Below, one piece after another: positions 50,216-58,567 of a stretch of 64,000 bases of DNA. Location of the stretch: positions 111,927-175,926 of the forward strand of contig NZ_HF952018.1 in NCBI RefSeq assembly GCF_000430995.1. Reading direction: 5' to 3'. Made by a program: the position numbers and the translations under genes. Every line of letters begins with the position of its first letter. Within the stretch, counting starts at the first letter, position 1. The notes beneath the pieces were generated by a model, which saw nothing but the letters and a program-made list of their open reading frames with translations, was not told where the DNA came from and ran no database searches. This DNA is from Thermobrachium celere DSM 8682 (GTDB taxonomy: Bacteria; Bacillota; Clostridia; Clostridiales; Caloramatoraceae).

Positions 50216-51406
50216 ATGGCAAGAAGATTATTTACATCAGAATCAGTTACTGAAGGACATCCAGATAAGATTTGTGACCAAATATCAGACGCGATACTTG
50301 ATGCCATTTTAGCAGAGGACCCAGAGGCAAGAGTTGCTTGTGAAACAGCAGTTACTACAGGTATGGTACTTGTAATGGGTGAAATATCAACAAAGTGCTA
50401 TGTTGATATTCCAAAGGTTGTTAGAAGAACAATCGAAGAAATAGGATATACAAGAGCTAAGTATGGTTTTGACTGCGATACATGTGCAGTTATAACTTCA
50501 ATAGATGAACAGTCAGCAGACATCGCAATGGGTGTTGACAAGGCACTTGAAGCAAAGAAGGGACAAGAAGATGAGTTTGCTTCAATTGGTGCAGGCGACC
50601 AAGGTATGATGTTTGGTTTTGCTTGTACAGAAACTCCAGAATATATGCCATTACCAATAGCTATGGCACATAGACTAGCAAGAAGACTTGCAGAAGTTAG
50701 AAAGAATGGAACACTTGATTATCTAAGACCAGACGGTAAGACTCAAGTTACTGTTGAATATGAAGATGATAAGCCTGTTAGAATAGATACAATAGTTGTT
50801 TCAACACAACACAGTCCAGAAGTTACAAGAGAACAAATTGAAAGAGATATAATTGAACATGTTATAAGAAAGGTTGTTCCAGCAAACCTACTTGATGAAA
50901 ATACAAAGTACTACATTAACCCAACTGGAAGATTCGTTATAGGTGGACCACATGGAGACTCAGGTCTAACAGGAAGAAAGATAATAGTTGATACATATGG
51001 TGGATATGGACGCCATGGTGGTGGAGCTTTCTCAGGAAAGGACCCAACTAAGGTTGACCGTTCAGCAGCTTATGCAGCAAGATGGGTTGCTAAGAACCTA
51101 GTTGCAGCTGGAGTAGCAGATAAGCTAGAAGTTGAAGTTGCATATGCAATAGGTGTTGCAAAGCCAGTTTCAATCACAGTTGATACATTTGGAACAGGAA
51201 AACTTCCAGAAGAAAAGATTGTTGAAATAATAAATAAGGTATTTGACTTAAGACCTGCTGCTATAATTAAGCACCTAGATCTAAGAAGACCAATTTATAA
51301 GCAAGTTGCAGCATATGGTCACTTTGGTAGAACAGACTTAGATTTACCATGGGAAAGACTAAATAAGGTTGATGAAATTAAGAAGTTAATAGCAGAAATG
51401 CAATAA
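50216..51406 (+). CDS. metK: S-adenosylmethionine synthetase
   Basis: Makes SAM from methionine and ATP; SAM is consumed by the many cobalamin methyltransferases in this window. The 396-residue protein has [33 protein letters not shown], the P-loop-like [21 protein letters not shown] and [31 protein letters not shown] precedes ATG. Regulation by the SAM-I riboswitch is direct feedback. Confidence 0.97.
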   Translation: MARRLFTSESVTEGHPDKICDQISDAILDAILAEDPEARVACETAVTTGMVLVMGEISTKCYVDIPKVVRRTIEEIGYTRAKYGFDCDTCAVITSIDEQSADIAMGVDKALEAKKGQEDEFASIGAGDQGMMFGFACTETPEYMPLPIAMAHRLARRLAEVRKNGTLDYLRPDGKTQVTVEYEDDKPVRIDTIVVSTQHSPEVTREQIERDIIEHVIRKVVPANLLDENTKYYINPTGRFVIGGPHGDSGLTGRKIIVDTYGGYGRHGGGAFSGKDPTKVDRSAAYAARWVAKNLVAAGVADKLEVEVAYAIGVAKPVSITVDTFGTGKLPEEKIVEIINKVFDLRPAAIIKHLDLRRPIYKQVAAYGHFGRTDLDLPWERLNKVDEIKKLIAEMQ

Positions 51407-51410
51407 AAAA

Positions 51411-51437
51411 TGGCCTAATTTTTAGGCCATTTTTTTA
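51411..51437 (+). terminator. Terminator after metK
   Basis: TGGCCTA / TAGGCCA with loop ATTTT, flanked by A and T runs. Confidence 0.92.
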
Positions 51438-51491
51438 TGTGTAAAAATTGATAGTTTAAACAATTTATATAAGTGAAAGGGGGAGTTAAAG

Positions 51492-51716
51492 ATGGCTGTA
51501 AGAGATTTAAAACAATCATCAACATTACTTATTAAATTTAAGGTGGGGGTAGATAGTAGAGGAAATGACATTTTTAAGATCATCAATTTAAGGAAGGTTA
51601 AGACAACAGCACAACATCAAGATATTTATGATGTTGCACAAGCTATTGCAACATTAGTTGATGGAACATTATCAGGGGTATTAAGACAAGATTTAGCAGA
51701 GTTAATAAATGAATAA
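51492..51716 (+). CDS. DUF1659 family small protein
   Basis: A 74-residue protein matching DUF1659 by LKFKVGVDSRGNDIFKIINLRKVKTTAQHQDIYDVAQAIATLVDGTL-like core (residues 13-57). Soluble, no membrane segment. In many firmicutes it is followed by DUF2922 and a YvrJ-type gene, as here. AAAGGGGG precedes the ATG. Function unknown. Confidence 0.82.
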   Translation: MAVRDLKQSSTLLIKFKVGVDSRGNDIFKIINLRKVKTTAQHQDIYDVAQAIATLVDGTLSGVLRQDLAELINE

Positions 51717-51731
51717 TTGGGGGTGTGATTT

Positions 51732-51950
51732 ATGGCAAAGTCACTAATAATGGTTTTTCAAAATGAAGCTGGTAAGAATGTTTCAATATCTATCCCAAAT
51801 GTAAAGGATGAAATAACAGAGAATGATGTTAAAGTAGTAATGCAAAACATAATAGAAAAGAACATATTTACATCAACAGGAGGAGATTTAATTACAATAA
51901 TGTCTGCACAGGTTGTAAACAGAGATGTACAAGAATTAAGTGTAAGATAA
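51732..51950 (+). CDS. DUF2922 family small protein
   Basis: A 72-residue protein with KSLIMVFQNEAGKNVSISIPNVKDEITENDVKVVMQ-type DUF2922 core (residues 3-37), soluble and acidic. It starts 15 bases after the DUF1659 gene with GGGGGTG as ribosome site, so the two are cotranscribed. Function unknown. Confidence 0.82.
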   Translation: MAKSLIMVFQNEAGKNVSISIPNVKDEITENDVKVVMQNIIEKNIFTSTGGDLITIMSAQVVNRDVQELSVR

Positions 51951-52000
51951 GATGATAATTTGATTTTGGATGTTTATTCTAGTATTTTAAGTTTGATAAA

Positions 52001-52035
52001 GCCCCATGAAAGAATTTTAAAATCTTTCATGGGGC
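52001..52035 (+). terminator. Hairpin after the DUF2922 gene
   Basis: Perfect 13-base stem GCCCCATGAAAGA / TCTTTCATGGGGC with a nine-base loop. There is no T run after it. A related hairpin occurs at 57603. Confidence 0.65.
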
Positions 52036-52108
52036 TAATCTATAAATAAATTTATTAGCCTAGAGGCTATATGGTAAGTTTTATATTGATAAATTGAGGA
52101 GTGAAATT

Positions 52109-52258
52109 ATGGAAGAATTATTTAATCAAATAGCTAATTTTGGATTTCCAATGGTTTTATCGATATATCTTCTTGTAAGGCTTGAAAATAAATTAGAAAA
52201 GTTAACTGATAGTATTAATGAATTGTCAAAAAACATATCAAAAATTAGCAATTTCTAG
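52109..52258 (+). CDS. YvrJ family small membrane protein
   Basis: A short gene of 49 codons. Residues 7-24 (IANFGFPMVLSIYLLVRL) contain the family signature of a glycine-phenylalanine-proline turn and a single membrane helix, followed by ENKLEKLTDSINELSKNI, an amphipathic coiled-coil-like tail. GAGGAG precedes the ATG by eight bases. YvrJ proteins are of unknown function and often sit beside DUF1659 and DUF2922 genes. Confidence 0.83.
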   Translation: MEELFNQIANFGFPMVLSIYLLVRLENKLEKLTDSINELSKNISKISNF

Positions 52259-52262
52259 AACT

Positions 52263-52291
52263 TTGACATCGAACATGTGTTCGATTATAAT
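52263..52291 (+). promoter_or_regulatory. Sigma-A promoter with an embedded LexA (SOS) box
   Basis: TTGACA (52263-52268) and TATAAT (52286-52291) match consensus exactly with a 17-base spacer. Inside the spacer, CGAACATGTGTTCG (52270-52283) fits the firmicute LexA/DinR operator CGAACRNRYGTTCG at every position. Bound LexA would block RNA polymerase, so the operon from 52327 should be induced by DNA damage. Confidence 0.88.
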
Positions 52292-52326
52292 ATATGGTAT
52301 AAAAATTATTACGAGGGGGAGGAAAA

Positions 52327-52872
52327 ATGCTTGTTTATATAATACCAAAGTATAGGGAAGGAATGGGGGACTGTACGCTGGTGAATATAAAATCTGATGA
52401 AATAGTTTTAAGTAAAAATATAAGGTACTCATTAAGACATTTGGCAAAAGATTATGGTCAAGATTTAAAAGAGTTAAAATATAAGTGTTCAAGGATAACA
52501 GGTCTAGGTAAGTTATCTCCAATAGCATTTTCTATTGATTGTATTTTAGTACCTGTTAAAGTGAGATTACCGAGGGTTCATAGAGATGGCGGATATGGAT
52601 ATGTAAATATATTTTGTATTGAACAAATACATGATAATTTCATATTATTAAATAATGGGAATAAAATATTTTTTGTGGAAAACAAGAGAAATATTATAAA
52701 ACGAATAAATATTGCCAAAAATTTAAGTAGTACTATATTGAAAAGTGAGTTTAAAAATATAGCATCCATTTTAGATGAGGTCTTGAAACTTAACGATAAA
52801 TTAGAGACAATATTATTAAAAAGAAGCATAAGTAGGAGAGATTTAGATGATAGACATAGAGGGCGTTGTTGA
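52327..52872 (+). CDS. ComK-like protein
   Basis: A 181-residue protein, first gene of the LexA-controlled operon. I see a weak ComK-like pattern: SPIAFSIDCILVPVKVRLPRV resembles the PI..s....flFPT segment of ComK, YGYVNIFCIEQI resembles the CgWIs...I segment, and LNNGNKIFFVENKRNIIKRINIAKNL resembles fsNGk...l..S.....Q..RT. The C-terminus is helical and basic (KRSISRRDLDDRHRGR). GAGGGGGAGG precedes the ATG. It overlaps recD2 by 26 bases. A DNA-binding regulator is plausible; the family call is tentative. Confidence 0.6.
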   Translation: MLVYIIPKYREGMGDCTLVNIKSDEIVLSKNIRYSLRHLAKDYGQDLKELKYKCSRITGLGKLSPIAFSIDCILVPVKVRLPRVHRDGGYGYVNIFCIEQIHDNFILLNNGNKIFFVENKRNIIKRINIAKNLSSTILKSEFKNIASILDEVLKLNDKLETILLKRSISRRDLDDRHRGRC

Positions 52873-55060
52873 AAATATAGTCTTTAGAAATGATGAAAAT
52901 GGATATACTGTTGCAAAGATTAGATATAACAAGGATTTAATTTCGATAGTTGGATATATACCTTTTATAAATACAGGTCAAAGGATTAAAGTTAAGGGTG
53001 AGTGGGTTTTTCATCCTAATTTTGGTCAACAAATAAAGGTTGAAGCCTGTGAAGAAGTAAAACCTTCTACAATAGAAGGTATAGAAAGATATTTAGCCTC
53101 AGGTTTAATAAAGGGGATAGGACCAGCAACAGCCAAAAAGATCGTGGAGAGATTTGGTAAAGACTCACTAGACATCATAGAAATGAATCCAGATAGATTG
53201 ACTGAGATTGAGGGTATTGGACCAAAGAAGGCAGAGAAGATAGCAGAATCATTTAAAGAACAAAGACAACTTAAAGAGGTTATGGTATTTTTACAAAGCT
53301 ATGGAATAACAGCAGGGTTAGGTATAAAAATTTTTAAGAAGTATGGTGAAGAAACTACCTCTATTGTTAAATCCAATCCCTATAGACTTTGTGATGAAGT
53401 TTCAGGAGTTGGATTTAAAACTGCTGATAGAATTGCAGCTAATTTAGGATATGATATGTTTTCAAAAGAAAGAGTAAGGTCTGGAATTAAATACATACTT
53501 TCTCAATGTATATCAAATGGACATGTGTATTTGCCTAAAGATGAGCTAGTAAAAGAGTGCGTAAAGATTTTAAATGTACCTGAAGAGTTAATTTTAGAAC
53601 AGATAGTTATGCTTAGTATAAATAAGGAGATTAAAATAGAAAATGTTGATAATGAAGAGGCTGTGTATTTAGCACCCTTCTATTTTTCAGAGCTTTATGT
53701 AGCAAAAAAGTTAATTGAACTTTCATTGCAGAATTTATCAGGTGATTTTAATAATATTGATGAAGAGATAAAGGAATACGAAGAAGAAAATGGAATTACG
53801 TTGGCAGAAGAACAAAGAAGTGCAATAGAAGCAGCCTGTAAAAATGGTGTTTGTGTTATTACAGGAGGACCAGGAACAGGGAAAACTACTATAATAAAAT
53901 GTATAATTCAGTTGTTTGAAAAGAGAGGATTAAGTGTTGTTCTAGCAGCACCAACAGGAAGAGCTGCAAAGAGAATAACAGAAACTACAGGTTGTGAAGC
54001 TAAGACAATTCATAGACTGCTTGAAATGGAGTATATGCCTGAGAGTGAAATACCGGTATTTACAAAGGATGAATATGATCCAATAGAAGCCCATGCAATT
54101 ATAATAGATGAAGCGTCTATGGTAGATGTACTTTTAATGCATAGTCTACTTAAGGCGGTTTCAATTGGAACAAGACTTATTATAGTTGGAGATGTAGATC
54201 AGCTTCCATCAGTTGGTGCAGGCAATGTTTTAAGGGATATCATAGAAAGTGGAGCTATTTGTGTAGCTAAGTTAAATAGAATATTCAGACAGCAAGATAG
54301 GAGCCTAATTACCGTTAATGCTCATAAAATAAATCATGGAGAAATGCCGATTTTAAATGAAAAAGATAAGGACTTTTTCTTTCTAGAGATTGATGGATCT
54401 GCTGATTTAGGAGAGGAGATTGTGAGGTTAGTTGCTGAAAGACTACCAAGTTTTAGAGAAGGATTTAATCCAGTTAAAGATATTCAAGTTTTGTCACCAA
54501 TGCGTAAAGGTGAAGCTGGAGTAAATAATTTAAATATGAAGATACAATCAATATTAAATCCTCCTGCAAAGTTTAAGACAGAAAAGAATTTTAGAGAGTT
54601 TACATTTAGAAAGTTTGACAAGGTTATGCAGATAAAAAACAATTATAATATTGAATGGGAAAGCATTACAACAGGTGAAACAGGAAGAGGAGTTTTTAAT
54701 GGAGATATAGGGTTTATTGAGGATGTAGATGAGGAAAACCAGAGAGTTGTAGTATTATTTGATGATAAGCGTGTAGAATATGATTTTTCAAATCTTGATG
54801 AGCTAGAACTTGCCTATGCTATAACTATACATAAAAGCCAAGGAAGTGAATTTAAGGCTGTAATAATACCAGTATGTTTTGGACCTCCTATGCTTATGAC
54901 AAGAAACTTGATATATACAGGTATTACAAGGGCAAAGGAGCTTGTTGTTTTAGTTGGAAATAGAGCAGCATTGAGATATATGATAAAAAATAATACCATT
55001 ACAAAGAGGTATTCTGGACTAAAGTGTAGAATTATTAATTATTTACATGCAATATCCTAA
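52847..55060 (+). CDS. recD2: RecD2 family ATP-dependent DNA helicase
   Basis: A 737-residue superfamily 1B 5'-3' helicase, the RecBC-independent RecD2 type with the long N-terminal OB and helix-hairpin-helix region (IEGIGPKKAEKIAESF). Walker A is ITGGPGTGKTTIIK near residue 340; motif II is IIIDEASMVDV, with GDVDQLPSVGAGNVL and the C-terminal TIHKSQGSEF and YTGITRAKELVVLVG motifs intact. It acts in DNA repair and replication-fork maintenance. Cotranscribed with the ComK-like gene, hence probably SOS-induced. Confidence 0.94.
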   Translation: MIDIEGVVENIVFRNDENGYTVAKIRYNKDLISIVGYIPFINTGQRIKVKGEWVFHPNFGQQIKVEACEEVKPSTIEGIERYLASGLIKGIGPATAKKIVERFGKDSLDIIEMNPDRLTEIEGIGPKKAEKIAESFKEQRQLKEVMVFLQSYGITAGLGIKIFKKYGEETTSIVKSNPYRLCDEVSGVGFKTADRIAANLGYDMFSKERVRSGIKYILSQCISNGHVYLPKDELVKECVKILNVPEELILEQIVMLSINKEIKIENVDNEEAVYLAPFYFSELYVAKKLIELSLQNLSGDFNNIDEEIKEYEEENGITLAEEQRSAIEAACKNGVCVITGGPGTGKTTIIKCIIQLFEKRGLSVVLAAPTGRAAKRITETTGCEAKTIHRLLEMEYMPESEIPVFTKDEYDPIEAHAIIIDEASMVDVLLMHSLLKAVSIGTRLIIVGDVDQLPSVGAGNVLRDIIESGAICVAKLNRIFRQQDRSLITVNAHKINHGEMPILNEKDKDFFFLEIDGSADLGEEIVRLVAERLPSFREGFNPVKDIQVLSPMRKGEAGVNNLNMKIQSILNPPAKFKTEKNFREFTFRKFDKVMQIKNNYNIEWESITTGETGRGVFNGDIGFIEDVDEENQRVVVLFDDKRVEYDFSNLDELELAYAITIHKSQGSEFKAVIIPVCFGPPMLMTRNLIYTGITRAKELVVLVGNRAALRYMIKNNTITKRYSGLKCRIINYLHAIS

Positions 55061-55077
55061 TTAAAGGAGTGTTTTAT

Positions 55078-56700
55078 GTGGAGGTATATCTTTATAAAGC
55101 AAGGGGCAAGGGCGGCAGTATATATGATATGACACTTAATCCTCATATAGATTTTGAAGTTTTGAAAAAGCTAAGAGGAATTAGTAGTATCGAGATATTA
55201 ACTGAAAAAATAGATGTGGCAATTGCAGAGGAAATAATAAAGCAGATATACAGTGGAACCTTTGGAGGAAGATTAATTTCGTTGCAGGATTTTTACCTAA
55301 ATAAAATTTTAAAAAAGCACAATATAAATAAGGAAAGTAGGTTTATTACAAGTGGCAAACCTCTTCCAAGTATAGAACAACTAGAGAAAGTTGAAGCTTA
55401 TATTAAGGGGAAGGTAATTCCTTTTAGATATCTTATAGAACTAGAAGATTTAAAAGATATGGATTATGATTTGATTATTGATGTTATACAAACTTTATAT
55501 TGTGAAAGAAGAATTAAATATACTAAGGCAGTTAAAAGGGTTAAAAACAAAAATGTATGTTTTATGTGTGAAAAGGAGAAGTGTGACTTTTGTAGTTTTG
55601 AACACATTGAGGATGACATATTGTTATATGCAGCAGATAATTATAATAACCTAAAGCCACCTTATATAGAATTTCAAATGAATAGAAGCTCTCAATCTAT
55701 TATAAATGTCTCTAAAGAAATAACGGAGTTTATAAAATCAAAGAGAGAAAGGAACATGCTATTAGCTTCACCTAAGGCTTTTTGTGTAGATGTTTTATTA
55801 GAGGGAATATACGAAATATTAAAGGTTGGGGGAAGAGTACTATATATAACATCACCTAAGTTAATTAATGAAGTTAAACAGGATTTATCTAACAAAATAC
55901 ATGGTGCTGGTGTTGAGATAGTATTAGGAAGAAAGGCGAAAATAGTTGATTGTGAAATTGTTATTACGTCCTATACTGACTATCCATGTTTTTATAAATC
56001 CTTTGATTTTGTAATTTTTGATAAAAGGGCTATTTTATTAGATAATATAGCTTTACACGATGAGATATTTGAAAAGTCAAAGAAGGAAAGAGGAAAATTT
56101 TTTAAAATATCAGTTGTTTTAAATGATGAAGATAAGAAGAAGTATAGAGATTTAATCTATTTACCTATCGATGGCATAAAAAAGCCAATGCCTGAGCCTT
56201 TAAATATAACTTCAAGATATTTAGATGGTACTGAGGACTTCATTCCACAGATGGCTGTAGATTTTATACTATATACAATAAATAAGAAAAATAATGTTAT
56301 AATATTTGTTCCAGATGAAGGATATATTCAAAGGGTGTATTTTATTTTAACTCATAATATGAATGTAGATACTAGCTTAATAGATTACTCTACATCTAAA
56401 GAAAAGGATGGTCTTTTTAGGTTTGTTAAACAGGAGAGAAAAATACTTATATCATCTGATGTAACAGATGCATATTTAAGTTTTGAGAGTACAAATACTG
56501 TTGTTATGTACTCAGATAATAAAATATTTACCCCTGAGGCTTTAGTTTATATGTGCCAAATACCAACTAATTTCCAAGGGAAAAGGATAGGTGAGGTTTA
56601 TTTTGTGTCATGTCAAGAAACACAGGACATGCAGGTTGCAAAGTCAACCGTAAGGCTCTTAAACAAAATAGCATGGGAAAAGGGATATTTGAAAAAATAA
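55078..56700 (+). CDS. ComFA-like helicase with degenerate ATPase motifs
   Basis: A 540-residue protein between recD2 and comFC, the usual place of comFA. GTG 55078 is seven bases after AAAGGAGT. It keeps a ComFA-type zinc finger (CFMCEKEKCDFC, about residues 161-173). The helicase Walker A site (TGAGKTE in ComFA) reads SPKAFCVD at about 227-234, and the DEAD/DEVD box reads FDKRA near 312. The fold pattern (LYITSPKLINEVKQDL, FEIVITSYT-like) remains. So it is probably unable to hydrolyse ATP and may be a structural or DNA-binding relic. Confidence 0.65.
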   Translation: MEVYLYKARGKGGSIYDMTLNPHIDFEVLKKLRGISSIEILTEKIDVAIAEEIIKQIYSGTFGGRLISLQDFYLNKILKKHNINKESRFITSGKPLPSIEQLEKVEAYIKGKVIPFRYLIELEDLKDMDYDLIIDVIQTLYCERRIKYTKAVKRVKNKNVCFMCEKEKCDFCSFEHIEDDILLYAADNYNNLKPPYIEFQMNRSSQSIINVSKEITEFIKSKRERNMLLASPKAFCVDVLLEGIYEILKVGGRVLYITSPKLINEVKQDLSNKIHGAGVEIVLGRKAKIVDCEIVITSYTDYPCFYKSFDFVIFDKRAILLDNIALHDEIFEKSKKERGKFFKISVVLNDEDKKKYRDLIYLPIDGIKKPMPEPLNITSRYLDGTEDFIPQMAVDFILYTINKKNNVIIFVPDEGYIQRVYFILTHNMNVDTSLIDYSTSKEKDGLFRFVKQERKILISSDVTDAYLSFESTNTVVMYSDNKIFTPEALVYMCQIPTNFQGKRIGEVYFVSCQETQDMQVAKSTVRLLNKIAWEKGYLKK

Positions 56701-57341
56701 GGTTTTTATTTGATTGTCTCCTTGAAGTTATATATCAAGAACCATACATGTGTATATTATGTGGGAAGGAACTAGAAGAAAAAACATATATTTGTACTAG
56801 TTGTGAAGGAAATTTCAACAAGGTTTGTACTAAAGTTAAAATAGAACAAGATGCTGAAATTTTTATAGATGAGTGTATAGCTATTTATGAGTTTAAAGGT
56901 AAAGTCAGAGAAATAGTACATGATTTAAAATACAAGGGTAAAAGAGATAGAGCAGAGCTTATTGCCTATTTAATTTATAAAAATATTAATTTAGAAGCTG
57001 ACTTAATAACTTGGGTACCTCAGTCAAATACTACTTATAATAAGAGGGGATATAATCAAGCAAAGGATATAGCAGAATGTTTATCTAAGCTGACAGGTTT
57101 AAAGTGTGAAGAACTTTTATTAAGAGTTAAACAAACAAAGTCTCAGGTATTGCTAAGTGGTGCTGAGAGATGGTATAATGTATGCGATGCTTTTTGTGCT
57201 AAGAGAGATTTAAAAGGAATCAATGTTTTAATCGTAGATGATGTTGTTACTACAGGTGCTACTTTAAACTTCTGCTCAAAGGCATTAAAGCAGAAGGGTG
57301 CACATAAAGTTTATGCAGTTTGTTTTGCAAAAAGTTGTTAA
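56673..57341 (+). CDS. comFC: ComFC family phosphoribosyltransferase-like protein
   Basis: A 222-residue protein with an N-terminal zinc finger (CILCGKELEEKTYICTSC) and a phosphoribosyltransferase domain with WVPQSNTTYNKRGYNQAKDIAE and the PRPP loop VLIVDDVVTTGATLNFC. In transforming bacteria ComFC assists uptake of single-stranded DNA with ComFA and is also found in non-competent clostridia. It overlaps the ComFA-like gene by 28 bases from ATG 56673; no good ribosome site is seen, suggesting translational coupling. Confidence 0.9.
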   Translation: MGKGIFEKIRFLFDCLLEVIYQEPYMCILCGKELEEKTYICTSCEGNFNKVCTKVKIEQDAEIFIDECIAIYEFKGKVREIVHDLKYKGKRDRAELIAYLIYKNINLEADLITWVPQSNTTYNKRGYNQAKDIAECLSKLTGLKCEELLLRVKQTKSQVLLSGAERWYNVCDAFCAKRDLKGINVLIVDDVVTTGATLNFCSKALKQKGAHKVYAVCFAKSC

Positions 57342-57344
57342 ATA

Positions 57345-57565
57345 GGCAGTGTCAGCTGGGTCTGTGGTTGAAAGTCGATGCTAGCCGCAGGCGAAACGAC
57401 CCACGTAAGTCAGACAAAAGTCTGATGAGCATGGTGCGGTTTAGAAGTAAGTCCTGCCGAAGTTTAAAACTTCGAGAGGGGGATTAGTGAGAGGCATACA
57501 CCTTAAGCAAAACCTCCAGCAGGCGAGTGTGGGGGCAAAGACCAGGTCAGCCAGTTGACACTGCC
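57345..57565 (+). ncRNA. raiA-motif RNA
   Basis: About 221 nucleotides closed by a 15-base helix: GGCAGTGTCAGCTGG (57345-57359) with CCAGTTGACACTGCC (57551-57565). Internal features include the GTCAGACAAAAGTCTGA hairpin (57408-57424), GAAGTTTAAAACTTC (57459-57473) and purine-rich conserved loops GAAACGACCCACG and GCAAAACCTCCAGCAGGCGAGTG. The architecture and location upstream of the raiA/hpf gene match the raiA RNA of firmicutes, reported to affect sporulation and aggregation in a clostridium. It begins three bases after comFC stops. Confidence 0.85.
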
Positions 57566-57602
57566 TTTTAATATAAAAAAATTGTTTATCTATCTATAAA
57601 AG

Positions 57603-57633
57603 CCCCATGGATGTATAAAAGACATTCATGGGG
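57603..57633 (+). terminator. Hairpin after the raiA RNA
   Basis: CCCCATGGATGT pairs with ACATTCATGGGG around ATAAAAG, followed by TAAATTGTTTT. It is similar in sequence to the hairpin at 52001. Confidence 0.6.
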
Positions 57634-57811
57634 TAAATTGTTTTAAAAAATTTTTTAATTAAAATTTGGTATAAATACCAATACTAAAAGAAAAATTTTT
57701 GGTTAAAATAAAACTAACAAAATGAAATTTATATGTTTTTATGTTCGATATAAATTCTCAGAATATTAATTATCAACAACTTGTACAATTACAGAAACCT
57801 TAATTTTAAAG

Positions 57812-57855
57812 TTATACACAGACTTTTACACATTATCCACAGGTGTTTATCCAAA
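57812..57855 (+). promoter_or_regulatory. Cluster of DnaA boxes
   Basis: Two perfect DnaA boxes of the TTATNCACA form, TTATACACA (57812-57820) and TTATCCACA (57833-57841), plus two one-mismatch boxes, TTTTACACA (57823-57831) and TTATCCAAA (57847-57855), all on the same strand at spacings of 10 to 14 bases. An AT-rich stretch follows to 58020. No dnaA gene is nearby, so this looks like a DnaA regulatory or titration site. Confidence 0.7.
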
Positions 57856-57968
57856 GTTTCCACAGTCGAACAAATATAGTTTTTGCAGTAAACGTTAAAA
57901 AAATACATTAAATAAAAACTATTCACAAAAAAACACTTAAAAAAGTCTAAAAATTTTGAAAAGGGAAC

Positions 57969-57997
57969 TTGAACTAATTTAATAAAAATATTACAAT
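57969..57997 (+). promoter_or_regulatory. Promoter of hpf
   Basis: TTGAAC (57969-57974) and TACAAT (57992-57997) with a 17-base spacer, about 45 bases upstream of the start. The rest of the 57634-57968 gap holds only AT-rich sequence and the DnaA boxes. Confidence 0.55.
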
Positions 57998-58042
57998 ATA
58001 ATAAACAAATTCCCTTATAACATAAGGAAAGGGGTAGATTTT

Positions 58043-58567
58043 ATGAACTATATAATTACAGGTAAAAATGTTGCACTAACAGATGCCCTAAAGGCTACAG
58101 TTGAAAAGAAAATGGGAAAATTAGAAAAATATTTCACAGGTGATGTTGAAGCTCACATAACATTAAGTGTTCAAAAAACAAAACAAATAGTAGAGGTAAC
58201 AATACCTTTTAATGGTATGATACTTAGAGCAGAGGAATCAACAGGAGATATGTATTCATCCATAGATAATGTTGTTGAAAAAATTGAAAAACAAATTATT
58301 AAACATAAAACAAAACTTGAAAAGCAAGTTCGTGAGGGTGCAATAAAGTTTGCAGAGCTTCCAAAGTATGATTTTGAAGAAGATGAAATTGATATAAAGA
58401 AGGTAAAAAGATTTTCATTAAAACCAATGCATGTTGATGAAGCAGTTTTGCAGATGGAACTTCTAGGACACGACTTCTTTGTATTTAAGAATTCAGAAAC
58501 TGATGATGTAAATGTTGTTTATAAGAGAAAAGATGGAGGATATGGATTAATTGAACCAGAATTTTAA
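58043..58567 (+). CDS. hpf: Ribosome hibernation promoting factor, long form
   Basis: A 174-residue HPF/RaiA protein that dimerises 70S ribosomes in stationary phase. The N-terminal domain (NYIITGKNVALTDALKATVEKKMGKLEKYF) binds the small subunit and the C-terminal dimerisation domain (KVKRFSLKPMHVDEAVLQMELLGHDFFVFKN) is complete, so it is the long form. GGAAAGGGG precedes the ATG. The raiA RNA and DnaA boxes lie upstream. Confidence 0.95.
   Translation: MNYIITGKNVALTDALKATVEKKMGKLEKYFTGDVEAHITLSVQKTKQIVEVTIPFNGMILRAEESTGDMYSSIDNVVEKIEKQIIKHKTKLEKQVREGAIKFAELPKYDFEEDEIDIKKVKRFSLKPMHVDEAVLQMELLGHDFFVFKNSETDDVNVVYKRKDGGYGLIEPEF

Noticed and set aside
57812..58020. Chromosomal replication origin
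   Set aside because: DnaA boxes and AT-rich DNA are present, but no dnaA, dnaN, rpmH or gidA genes are nearby and no skew data are available. Kept only as a DnaA-box cluster.
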